From the NCBI RefSeq assembly GCF_052030685.1, contig NZ_JBQAJM010000002.1, positions 1-64,000 of the forward strand: DNA of 64,000 nt. The letters run 5' to 3'. The stretch is from Caedibacter sp052030685 (GTDB lineage: Bacteria > Pseudomonadota > Gammaproteobacteria > Francisellales > Francisellaceae). Shown in pieces: positions 37,042 through 44,913 of the stretch (positions are counted from its first letter, which is position 1; the number at the start of each line of letters is the position of its first letter). Under the pieces are notes generated by a model. The model searched no databases. It was not told the origin of the DNA and saw only the letters and a list, made by a program, of their open reading frames with translations. A program made the position numbers and the translations under genes.

Positions 37042-38598
37042 ATGAAAAAACTTCCAATTGGTATCTCAGGTTTTGCAGAAGTCATCAGCAATGACCATCT
37101 CTATATCGACAAGACGCAACATATCTACAACCTGGTAGATAGAGGGAAATATTACTTCTTATCACGACCACGACGCTTTGGGAAATCGCTACTTATCGAC
37201 ACCATCAGACAACTTTTTCTAGGCAATAAAGAGCTGTTTAATGATCTATTTATAGAGAGACACTGGGACTGGCAAGTGCAATACCCTGTACTGCACTTTA
37301 CCTTTGGTGAGGGCAATGCTGCCTCAACAGCAGAGTTAGATGCCAAAATCATGCGCTTCTTAGATGAATATTATCAAAGCTACCAAATAGAGAACGTCTA
37401 CAGCGAAATCAGCAGTCGCTTTGCTTATTTAATTGAACAACTTGCCAAAAATCACCGTAAAGTTGTTATCCTCGTCGATGAATATGACAAACCAGTACTT
37501 GATAATATCGACAATACAGAGATTGCAAAAGCGATGCGTCAACGCCTTAGAAACTTCTATAGCGTGATCAAGTCTCAGGATGTTAATATTCAATTTGCAA
37601 TGTTAACCGGCGTATCACGCTTTACTAAAATCAGTATCTTTAGTGAACTCAATAATTTAAAAGATATCACTCTAGACCAACGTTACGCCGACATTTGCGG
37701 TTACAATCAATCTGAGCTAGAACACTCTTTTAAAGACTATTTAACCGCTGGCAATGTTGATTTAATACATCTTAAGAAGTGGTACAACGGCTATAACTTT
37801 GCTGGTGAAAAGACACAAAGAGTTTACAACCCATTTGATATTCTACTATTCATTGATGGCGGCTATCGTTATCAAAGCTATTGGTTTGAAACGGCGACAC
37901 CTGCTTTTTTGGTTAAGATGATCCAACAAAATCGTTACTTTATCCCTAACTTAGAAGATCTTGTTGTCAGTGAAACCATGTTATCGAAGTTTGATATTAA
38001 CGATATGCCGATCGCCACTTTACTTTTTCAAACAGGTTATTTAACCATCAAAGAAATAACAGCACGCGGCAATCGCATGGCATATCGCTTGGGCTATCCT
38101 AATTATGAAGTGAAATCAAGCCTAAATGAATCTCTTGCCAATATTGGCACAACCACAGATAACAAAGATTTTATACTTGGTCGTTTAGTTAACAGTCTTG
38201 AACAAGGCAGTTTTGACGACTTAAAACTGATTTTAAGCAGTCACTTTTCCTCTGTTCCACATGATTGGTATCGCAACAACCAGATCGATCAATATGAAGG
38301 GTTTTATGCCAGCATAGTCTATAGTTTCTTAAGCGCTTTGGGCTATGACACAATACCAGAGGACGTCACCAATCATGGCAAGCTCGATTTAACAATAATA
38401 ATGGATGACAAAATTATCATTATCGAGTTTAAACTCGCTAAACTAGGTGATGCTAAGACCGCGATAGAACAGATCAAATCAAGAAAATATCCCGAAAAAT
38501 ATCTCGCTCTAGCTAAGCCCATCTACCTTATTGGCATAAGCTTTGATACTGAAGAACGCAACGTTGCTGAATTAAAGGTTGAGCTGTTCCAATCGTGA
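37042..38598 (+). CDS. AAA-ATPase-like / PD-(D/E)XK nuclease-like protein (DUF1703 group)
   Basis: Accessory protein of the AAA-ATPase_like (PF09820) plus PDDEXK_9 (PF08011) type, 518 aa. The N-terminus has the family hallmark YIDKTQHIYNL and the P-loop variant RPRRFGKS, then Walker B VVILVDEYDKPVLD and the sensor segment GVSRFTKISIFSELNNL. The C-terminal domain contains a nuclease-like core with D in KLDLTIIMD and E-F-K in IIIIEFKLAK. Function is unknown; such genes occur in many copies in host-associated bacteria. Its last 27 bases overlap the 3' end of dsbD on the other strand. Monocistronic. Confidence 0.88.
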   Translation: MKKLPIGISGFAEVISNDHLYIDKTQHIYNLVDRGKYYFLSRPRRFGKSLLIDTIRQLFLGNKELFNDLFIERHWDWQVQYPVLHFTFGEGNAASTAELDAKIMRFLDEYYQSYQIENVYSEISSRFAYLIEQLAKNHRKVVILVDEYDKPVLDNIDNTEIAKAMRQRLRNFYSVIKSQDVNIQFAMLTGVSRFTKISIFSELNNLKDITLDQRYADICGYNQSELEHSFKDYLTAGNVDLIHLKKWYNGYNFAGEKTQRVYNPFDILLFIDGGYRYQSYWFETATPAFLVKMIQQNRYFIPNLEDLVVSETMLSKFDINDMPIATLLFQTGYLTIKEITARGNRMAYRLGYPNYEVKSSLNESLANIGTTTDNKDFILGRLVNSLEQGSFDDLKLILSSHFSSVPHDWYRNNQIDQYEGFYASIVYSFLSALGYDTIPEDVTNHGKLDLTIIMDDKIIIIEFKLAKLGDAKTAIEQIKSRKYPEKYLALAKPIYLIGISFDTEERNVAELKVELFQS

Positions 38599-40326
38599 AT
38601 TATTTGCAGGCTTAATATGCCGTTGTGAGAGCACTGTATTAAACTGCTGCTTCAATGTATTAATATCAACTACCCCAGCAATGCGCTTAATTTCACTGTT
38701 TTGTTGATTGCGCAAAATAAGTGTTGGTAAACCTAATACGTTCGCCGTTTTAAGCAGCTCTGTGCTATTAGCGTTATAGTCTGAAACATCCACCTTAATA
38801 ACCTTGATCTTATTTTTCTTAAAGTACTCTTGCATAGCAGGCGATAGCAAAATCGCTTTAAGCTTTAAACAGTTCTCACACCAGTGTGCAAAGTAATCAA
38901 TTAAAACATATTGATGTGTTTTTAATGCTAAATCGACTTGTCGCTTGAGCTCTTGGTTGTTAAAAACTGTAGTGAAGTCGTTTTGTGTAGAGGCTGTACT
39001 TGGTCTATTTGTGGTGTTTAGGGTGTGATTAGCCACTACGGTTAACAGCGCCAAAAATAGCATAATTACCGCGATAAAATGTTTGGTTTTTTGTTGAATA
39101 AATTCGGATATAACAGATGCGTAAACAAGATAGAGAAAATAAGCGCTAATTAATAGAACATATAGGCTAAAAATAATAGTTGCTAATAGAGCAATGCGGC
39201 TTATAAGGAAAATTGCCATTGCCAACATGGCAAAGCCAAAAATGACTTTAATTTCCTGCATCCATGCGCCCGATTTCGGTACAAAGCGCTTAAGCCCAAG
39301 CGCAATAAACATAAGTGGTATACCCATACCAAAGCCTAGCGCAAAAAGTGCTACTCCACCGTAGAGGATGTCGCCTGTTTGTACAATGGTCGTTAACACA
39401 CCAATTAAAGGTGCTGATGTGCAAGGTGATAATACTAAGCTTGCAATTGCTCCCATGAGAAAACTTGCGAATATGCCACCGGTTTTAATATTGTGTTGTG
39501 ACTGTCCAAGGCGCGCGCTAAGCGCTTGAGGCAGTTGAATTTGAAAAGCCCCAAACATTGATAGCGCTAATACCACAAATAATAAAGAAAGTAAGATAAT
39601 CACCCAAGCTTGTTGAAAGAAAATCTGGAAAGACAGCCCGATGCTACTAATAATGATACCTAAAATGGCATACATTACGGACATCCCTAGCACATAGGAA
39701 AGCGCTAACAGAAAGCTGTAAAATTTACTGTGATTTTTACCGACAACGATGGCGCTGATAATTGGCAACATCGGTAAAACACAAGGTGTGAATGCAAGTA
39801 ATAAGCCAATGCCAAGAAGTGCTAAAATGCCTAACCAGTTAAAGTCATTTTGCTCATAGGGCAATACACTTTGATCAATGGTGATTTCTTTGACTTGTGG
39901 CAAGTGGCATAAATTATTATCACAACTTTGGTATTTAACCTCGAGCTTACTTTTAGATGTTATTTCACCTGACAACGGGATACGCAATAATAATTGATTG
40001 GTATACACGGGCTCATTTTCAAACACAGGGTGTGTCGTTGCCGGAGGGAAGTAAACCTCACCGAGCTTTGCTTGATCAGCATGCTGCAGCTGTATGCTAA
40101 TTTTGTTTTTATAAAGATACTGTCCTTTGGGAATACGCCAACACAAGGCTATTTCACCTTTGCTCTGGGTGTCAGTAACGCTTAGTTGACTAAAGGATTG
40201 TTCAGGCGAACTAAAGAGGTTAAAGTCAGTGAAATTATTTTTTGCTGGCAAACTATTCGTGCCAGAAAAGCCCATTAGCACAAACATCAATAACAACAAC
40301 AAACTGTTTAATTGTCGCAACAACAC
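38572..40326 (-). CDS. dsbD: Thiol:disulfide interchange protein DsbD
   Basis: Inner-membrane electron carrier from cytosolic thioredoxin to periplasmic DsbC/DsbG and cytochrome maturation. An N-terminal periplasmic domain has the cysteine pair in SCDNNLCHLP, eight hydrophobic helices follow with the redox cysteines in FTPCVLPMLP and LSPCTSAPL, and the C-terminal thioredoxin domain carries the CxxC motif HWCENC. The start is uncertain: the frame runs back into xseB. I place it at the GTG 40326, giving a signal-peptide-like start; the ATG at 40287 is the alternative. The length from 40326 is 584 aa, close to the usual 565-590. Confidence 0.9.
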   Translation of the reverse strand: MLLRQLNSLLLLLMFVLMGFSGTNSLPAKNNFTDFNLFSSPEQSFSQLSVTDTQSKGEIALCWRIPKGQYLYKNKISIQLQHADQAKLGEVYFPPATTHPVFENEPVYTNQLLLRIPLSGEITSKSKLEVKYQSCDNNLCHLPQVKEITIDQSVLPYEQNDFNWLGILALLGIGLLLAFTPCVLPMLPIISAIVVGKNHSKFYSFLLALSYVLGMSVMYAILGIIISSIGLSFQIFFQQAWVIILLSLLFVVLALSMFGAFQIQLPQALSARLGQSQHNIKTGGIFASFLMGAIASLVLSPCTSAPLIGVLTTIVQTGDILYGGVALFALGFGMGIPLMFIALGLKRFVPKSGAWMQEIKVIFGFAMLAMAIFLISRIALLATIIFSLYVLLISAYFLYLVYASVISEFIQQKTKHFIAVIMLFLALLTVVANHTLNTTNRPSTASTQNDFTTVFNNQELKRQVDLALKTHQYVLIDYFAHWCENCLKLKAILLSPAMQEYFKKNKIKVIKVDVSDYNANSTELLKTANVLGLPTLILRNQQNSEIKRIAGVVDINTLKQQFNTVLSQRHIKPANNSRLEQLNL

Positions 40327-40402
40327 AGAAAGCTCATCAAGGGAAGTAGTAATGGTGTCATGGTAGCACGATGCTGCTGGAAATGAAGTGCAACGTGGCG
40401 CT

Positions 40403-40612
40403 TTATAAATTATTTTTATTCTCAAATTCAGCGATAAACCTCTCAGCAGCAGCAATACGCTCTTTGCAAACCAAATAGCTCTTGGATGCTTTCTCCAACA
40501 TCGGGGCAAGTTCATCAATCATATTGGGATTGTTTTGTCCCTGCTGAAGCTGGTAGTTTATCTCTTCTAAAATGGCATAATTTTCGGCATACGTTTTAGT
40601 TTTATTTGTCAT
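40403..40612 (-). CDS. xseB: Exodeoxyribonuclease VII small subunit
   Basis: Small helical subunit of ExoVII, 69 aa, forming the coiled-coil partner of XseA. The pattern ENYAILEEINYQLQQGQ and DELAPMLEKASKSYLVCKERI matches the two-helix XseB fold. Its start overlaps the xseA stop by 11 bases, as usual for this pair. Confidence 0.92.
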   Translation of the reverse strand: MTNKTKTYAENYAILEEINYQLQQGQNNPNMIDELAPMLEKASKSYLVCKERIAAAERFIAEFENKNNL

Positions 40613-42080
40613 TTGTAATCTCTGCTGCTATTTGCCCATCGTGGTAATGAATGGTGAGTTTATCACAGCTTTTGGCACTTTGGGCAGAGGTCATATATTT
40701 CCCGTCACAACTCGTTAGGCTAAAGCCGCGCTTGAGTGTTGGCTCAATTGAAGCGTTTAAAATTGACTTATATTGTATTTGAATAGTGTTGTTGGCGTAT
40801 TCTAGAGCTGCTTTTGCCTGTGTGAATGTATTGGCATGCCAGTGGCTAATTTGAAATGTATGCTTTTGCAGTAAGGCTTTCGTTAACGTATTCACATGCG
40901 TTGCAATATATTCGATATTGCTTTGTGCAATACGTGTATAGCGATGTGTTAATTGCATTAGCTCATGGTAGTGGCGCTCATGCAGTTGTTTTTGATAACT
41001 TAAGGTTTCCCTTGAAAAGCTTATAATTAATTGGAAATAGTGCGCATAAATGGTTTTGTGATGATTAAGCGTTGTTTTTATAAGCTGTTGTGCTGCAGCG
41101 TGTTTAGATTCAACGTCTTTATGATGGTGCTGCACCCAGTGTCGTGCTTGGCTAATGGTGAAGTCAAAATGCTTTTGTGCATTTTGCGCTTTGGTAAGGA
41201 TATTTTCTTTAATAAATTGGATTACTTTGGATGGGGTATCAAAGCTTTTATTGGCAAGCTCATCAAGTACCGTTTGATCACGCTTATGTCCAATGCCTGT
41301 AAAAACCGCAATCGGCATATGACAAATTGCATTTGCTGGTTCAAAGTAATTAAAGCCATCAAGATCAGATTCAGCACCTCCGCCACGTATAATAACGATA
41401 CAATCATAGTTTTTTTGATGCGCTTTAATCGCTTTGTAAATCGTACGTAGCTGCACGGTGATATCAGTCGCACAAGTTTTACCCTGCATGCTAGCATGAT
41501 AGATATCGAATTGGCATAAGTGATGCTTATGTAAAAGTTCCGCTTCAGTAAAAAAATCTTGAAGCCCTGCGGCATGCTTGCTTGATATTACGGCAACATG
41601 TGTGAAATCAGTAGGTGTCGTAAGATTAAGATTTTTATGACGCAATTCCTCTTGCTCTAATCGAGTCAAAATAGCTTGTCTGCGCGCTTGGCGATCACCC
41701 AAGGTGAAATTTGGATCAATATCAAGAATATTAAGACTTAAGCCAAAGGCTTGATGAAAGCTCGGCTCGATTAAAAGCAATACTTTCAATCCTGACTTTA
41801 ACGACTCACCTGTGCTGCGTTGGAATTTAGCATTAATCTTAATTGCCGTGTTTGCCCACATATTAACGCGTACTTTGGCAATTATTTGTTGAGTGTTATC
41901 GTCAAACTCAACCAGTTCACCATAGAAATGTCCTGCATTTTTTTGCCATTGCGAGATTTCGCCACGCACCCAATAACCATAATGACCTTTAAATCGCTCA
42001 TCAATGACTTGTTTAATTTGCGCTAAAAAATCACTTAATTTCAGAGTTTCTTTAGCAGAGGTTAGCGCCGGTGAATTCAT
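40602..42080 (-). CDS. xseA: Exodeoxyribonuclease VII large subunit
   Basis: Nuclease that degrades single-stranded DNA to oligonucleotides; acts in repair and mutagenesis. The N-terminal OB-fold (YWVRGEISQWQKNAGHFYGELVE) is followed by the catalytic domain with VAVISSKHAAGLQDF, CIVIIRGGGAESDLDGFN and AVFTGIGHKRDQTVLD, then a long coiled coil and a C-terminal domain. Length 492 aa against 456 in E. coli. It follows a 48-codon small ORF by 13 bases and appears to be in one run with lexA. Confidence 0.95.
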   Translation of the reverse strand: MNSPALTSAKETLKLSDFLAQIKQVIDERFKGHYGYWVRGEISQWQKNAGHFYGELVEFDDNTQQIIAKVRVNMWANTAIKINAKFQRSTGESLKSGLKVLLLIEPSFHQAFGLSLNILDIDPNFTLGDRQARRQAILTRLEQEELRHKNLNLTTPTDFTHVAVISSKHAAGLQDFFTEAELLHKHHLCQFDIYHASMQGKTCATDITVQLRTIYKAIKAHQKNYDCIVIIRGGGAESDLDGFNYFEPANAICHMPIAVFTGIGHKRDQTVLDELANKSFDTPSKVIQFIKENILTKAQNAQKHFDFTISQARHWVQHHHKDVESKHAAAQQLIKTTLNHHKTIYAHYFQLIISFSRETLSYQKQLHERHYHELMQLTHRYTRIAQSNIEYIATHVNTLTKALLQKHTFQISHWHANTFTQAKAALEYANNTIQIQYKSILNASIEPTLKRGFSLTSCDGKYMTSAQSAKSCDKLTIHYHDGQIAAEITNDK

Positions 42081-42093
42081 ACATTGTCTTGTG

Positions 42094-42240
42094 CTATTGT
42101 AAGTCTAAAATATCGCTAATTTTTAGGTCTAATGTTTTAGCAATCACCGATAAAGGTACACCGGCACTTAGCATTTCTTCAGCCTCAAGCTTAAGCTCGG
42201 TATGCCGCAAATTATTTTCAAATGAAGATGAATGTTTCAT
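42094..42240 (-). CDS. Small protein (48 aa) between lexA and xseA, HTH-like
   Basis: Unannotated-type small ORF. A near-perfect Shine-Dalgarno AGGAGGG (42244-42250) precedes the ATG at 42240. The C-terminal part (E-A-E-E-M-L-S-A-G-V-P-L-S-V-I-A-K-T-L-D-L) has the hydrophobic spacing of a helix-turn-helix or short helical adaptor; the N-terminal ~15 residues are polar. I do not recognise the family. It is 13 bases upstream of xseA and 44 bases downstream of the other small ORF, so co-expression with lexA and xseAB is likely. The plus-strand frame over the same bases (42071-42268) has no ribosome binding site. Confidence 0.7.
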   Translation of the reverse strand: MKHSSSFENNLRHTELKLEAEEMLSAGVPLSVIAKTLDLKISDILDLQ

Positions 42241-42284
42241 AAACCCTCCTAGTTTATTTTTATATTAATTTAATTCAGTTGACA

Positions 42285-42398
42285 TTATACGCTTTGATAC
42301 AAACGCTGCTTGAGCGCTTGGCGGCGTTGCTCATAATGTTTTTGTTCATATTTACTCAACTGCAAAGTATAACTGATTTGATTGTTAAATTTCAGCAT
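42285..42398 (-). CDS. Small basic protein (37 aa) directly after lexA
   Basis: The ATG at 42398 is preceded by GAAGGAGAAAATC, a strong ribosome binding site with good spacing, and lies 20 bases after the lexA stop. The product begins MLKFNNQISYTLQL and continues with a basic, Q/R/K-rich, probably helical segment (EQKHYEQRRQALKQRLYQ). No family recognised. In other bacteria the gene after lexA is often an SOS function (sulA, imuA or dinF); this one is too short to be any of them. It could be an SOS-induced micropeptide, but that is only inferred from position. Confidence 0.6.
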   Translation of the reverse strand: MLKFNNQISYTLQLSKYEQKHYEQRRQALKQRLYQSV

Positions 42399-42418
42399 GA
42401 TTTTCTCCTTCTCTTTTT

Positions 42419-43036
42419 CTATAGCAAAAATGACCTATCCAAGCGCATTCCCAAGTAAACACCTTGAATGCTCACGCGATGCGCAGGATAGATCATCGGC
42501 GGGAGGTCTTTATTGTGGGGAATAAGTGTTACAGTTTTATTATCCTGCATTTTAAATTCTTTTAACGTGGCTTCTTTTTCATCGATTAATGCCACGACAA
42601 TTTGACCATTGCGGGCAATGTGTTGTTTTTGAATCAGCACTAAATCACCATCCAAGATGCCACTGTCTTGCATTGAGTTGCCCGATATTTTTAATAAATA
42701 ACGATCAGGCATATGCAAAAGTTCAGATAAATCAATGGTTTCTATCACCTCATACGCTTCTAATGGTAAACCTGCGGCAATCGTACCGACCAATGGTAAA
42801 TGAAGAAGGTTATGCTGCTCATTATCTGCTTGATCAATAATTTCAATATGCTTGCGCTTACCTTTAGGGATGTGGATATAGCCCTTTTCTTTGAGCGCTT
42901 TAATGTAGTAAGAAACTGTGGCTTTTGATTTGAGATTTAAAGCGTCTGCAATATCACTAAATGTTGGTGAGTAGCCATTTTCAACCTGAAAACTTTGGAT
43001 AATGTTTAAAACCTGCTGTTCTTTGTTATTTAACAT
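42419..43036 (-). CDS. lexA: LexA repressor
   Basis: SOS repressor and self-cleaving serine protease, 205 aa. The N-terminal winged HTH (residues 1-65) differs from E. coli LexA in its recognition region (SKATVSYYIKALKEKG). The cleavage site is Ala-Gly in TIAAGLPLEA; the Ser of the Ser/Lys dyad is in SGNSMQDSGILDGD and the Lys in EATLKEFK. It heads a run with two small ORFs, xseA, xseB and dsbD. The promoter contains two direct repeats that probably bind LexA itself. Confidence 0.96.
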   Translation of the reverse strand: MLNNKEQQVLNIIQSFQVENGYSPTFSDIADALNLKSKATVSYYIKALKEKGYIHIPKGKRKHIEIIDQADNEQHNLLHLPLVGTIAAGLPLEAYEVIETIDLSELLHMPDRYLLKISGNSMQDSGILDGDLVLIQKQHIARNGQIVVALIDEKEATLKEFKMQDNKTVTLIPHNKDLPPMIYPAHRVSIQGVYLGMRLDRSFLL

Positions 43037-43068
43037 GAACTTATCTCATTGCCGTTGATCTATCGCTT

Positions 43069-43096
43069 ATTATGTTCTAAAAAAGTTTAAAATCAA
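43069..43096 (-). promoter_or_regulatory. lexA promoter
   Basis: Read on the minus strand: TTGATT (43096-43091), a 16-base spacer and CATAAT (43074-43069), about 32 bases before the lexA start. The spacer is filled by direct repeat 1 of the putative LexA box. Confidence 0.5.
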
Positions 43097-43128
43097 GCGC
43101 AATATGCAAATAAGTTCAAATTAAGTTT
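43074..43128 (+). promoter_or_regulatory. Two GTTC-N7-GTTT direct repeats, putative LexA operators
   Basis: GTTC-TAAAAAA-GTTT (43074-43088) and GTTC-AAATTAA-GTTT (43114-43128), 40 bp apart, in the gap between lexA and the arsC-like gene. The first lies between the -35 and -10 of the lexA promoter. They resemble the GTTC-N7-GTTC box known from alphaproteobacterial LexA rather than the palindromic CTGT-N8-ACAG of E. coli; I see no copy of the latter here. Confidence 0.5.
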
Positions 43129-43283
43129 AATTCTGAGAGTTGATAAGTACTTCTTCGCCAAATTTACCATTGTATAGCTAGATGATAGTATGAGTATTGA
43201 TTCAAAAGACCCAAAAATTGTTGTTTGCGGTGCCAAATAAAATTAGTATTAACAACATTAGAAAATTCATTTGGATAATTGAT

Positions 43284-43634
43284 ATGTATAAGCTATACCA
43301 CAACCCACGGTGCAGTAAATCGCGTGCGGCATTAGCGTTTTTAACGCAAAATAATTATGAAATCGAAGTGATTGAATATCTCAATACGCCGTTATCTCAA
43401 ACAGATATATTGCGAATTTTAGAGAAGTTGACCGCTGCCAAACATATGCTTATTCGCAGTAGTGATGATGATTTTAAAACTTTAAATATCAATGATGTTG
43501 AAGAACTATCAGATAGTGAAATTGCAGAGATTCTAGTGAAAACACCTAAATTAATGCAGCGCCCAATATTGGAGACAGAAACCAAGGCGGCGATTGCGCG
43601 CCCCATTGAAGATATGATCGCTATTTTAGAATAA
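43284..43634 (+). CDS. ArsC/Spx-family protein (arsenate reductase, glutaredoxin type)
   Basis: Thioredoxin-fold protein of 116 aa from the ATG at 43284 (MYKLYHNPRCSKSRAALAFL). The single active-site cysteine is in NPRCSKSR, and LMQRPILETETKAAIARP holds the conserved Arg-Pro loop. ArsC uses glutathione/glutaredoxin to reduce arsenate to arsenite; no arsenite exporter gene is nearby, so a housekeeping YfgD/ArsC-like role is also possible. The frame extends upstream to 43197 but without a ribosome binding site. Confidence 0.88.
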   Translation: MYKLYHNPRCSKSRAALAFLTQNNYEIEVIEYLNTPLSQTDILRILEKLTAAKHMLIRSSDDDFKTLNINDVEELSDSEIAEILVKTPKLMQRPILETETKAAIARPIEDMIAILE

Positions 43635-43709
43635 TCATTAAAATAACATTTCCCCTTTTTATCTGAGCGTATATTATGAGCCCTTTATTGTCGATAGTGG
43701 TCGCATAAC

Positions 43710-44828
43710 ATGAAATTTACTTTATTAAAAAAGAGTGCCAAAGCGCGTCGCGGCACATTGCAATTTGAGCGTGGTCAGGTACAAACACCTGCGTTTATGC
43801 CAGTAGGCACGTATGGTGCAGTCAAATCTTTGTCACCTGAAGATGTTAAAGCCACGGGTGCTGAAATCTTACTTGGCAACACTTTTCACTTATGGTTGCG
43901 CCCAGGCACTGAGATTGTCAAAATGCATGGTGATTTGCATGATTTTATGCAATGGCAAGGACCGATATTAACGGATTCTGGTGGTTTTCAAGTGTTTAGC
44001 TTAGGCGCTCTTAGAAAGCTTACTGAGGAAGGGGTTACCTTTCGCTCGCCACTTGATGGCTCAAAAGTATTTTTAGATCCTGAAATATCAATGCAGATTC
44101 AGCGTGAGCTAGGATCTGATATCGTGATGTGTTTTGATGAATGCACACCGTATCCGGCAACAGAGCTTGAAACAAAGGCATCAATGGAGTTGTCGATGCG
44201 CTGGGCATTAAGAAGCAAAATCGCACATGGCGATAATCCATCGGCTTTATTTGGGATTATCCAAGGTGGAATGTATGAGCATCTACGTGACCAATCCTTA
44301 AAAGCACTAACGGATATTGGCTTTGATGGTTATGCAATTGGCGGTTTGTCTGTTGGTGAGCCCAAGCCTGATATGATTCGTATTTTAGATCATACAGCAC
44401 ATCAAATGCCTGAAGACAAACCACGTTATTTAATGGGTGTTGGTAAACCACAGGATCTAGTTGAAGGTGTGCGCCGAGGTGTAGATATGTTTGACTGTGT
44501 GATGCCATCAAGAAATGCTCGAAATGGTCATTTGTTTGTCAAAAGCGGTGTTATCCGCATTCGCAACAGTCAATATAAAACAGATACAGCACCATTAGAT
44601 GAGAGTTGTGATTGTTACACTTGTCAGAATTTCTCAAGAAGTTATTTACATCATTTGGATAAAACCAAAGAGAGCTTGGGCGCGCGTTTAAATACAATTC
44701 ACAATATCACGTATTATCAACGTTTAATGAAAAACATTCGTACAGCTTTAGATGAAGATCATTTTGAGGAGTTTGTGCAGGAATTTTATAACGATATTGG
44801 TCAAACAGTCCCTGAACTTAAAGCATAA
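43710..44828 (+). CDS. tgt: Queuine tRNA-ribosyltransferase
   Basis: Exchanges G34 for preQ1 in tRNAs with GUN anticodons. Nucleophile and substrate residues are seen in LTDSGGFQVFSLG, GGLSVGEPKPDM and MFDCVMPSRNARNG; the zinc site is CDCYTCQNF with a histidine in YLHHL. Length 372 aa matches E. coli. Usually followed by yajC-secDF; here cysS follows. Confidence 0.97.
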   Translation: MKFTLLKKSAKARRGTLQFERGQVQTPAFMPVGTYGAVKSLSPEDVKATGAEILLGNTFHLWLRPGTEIVKMHGDLHDFMQWQGPILTDSGGFQVFSLGALRKLTEEGVTFRSPLDGSKVFLDPEISMQIQRELGSDIVMCFDECTPYPATELETKASMELSMRWALRSKIAHGDNPSALFGIIQGGMYEHLRDQSLKALTDIGFDGYAIGGLSVGEPKPDMIRILDHTAHQMPEDKPRYLMGVGKPQDLVEGVRRGVDMFDCVMPSRNARNGHLFVKSGVIRIRNSQYKTDTAPLDESCDCYTCQNFSRSYLHHLDKTKESLGARLNTIHNITYYQRLMKNIRTALDEDHFEEFVQEFYNDIGQTVPELKA

Positions 44829-44913
44829 AATGACGCAATTGTGAATTGTGTATTTCAACCTTGCTAAGGCGATGGTAACATAGATTTATTATAACCATGC
44901 CAATGCAAGATTC

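Noticed and set aside
42071..42268. 65-codon plus-strand ORF between xseA and lexA
   Set aside because: Antisense to a minus-strand 48-codon ORF that has a near-perfect ribosome binding site; the plus-strand frame has none.
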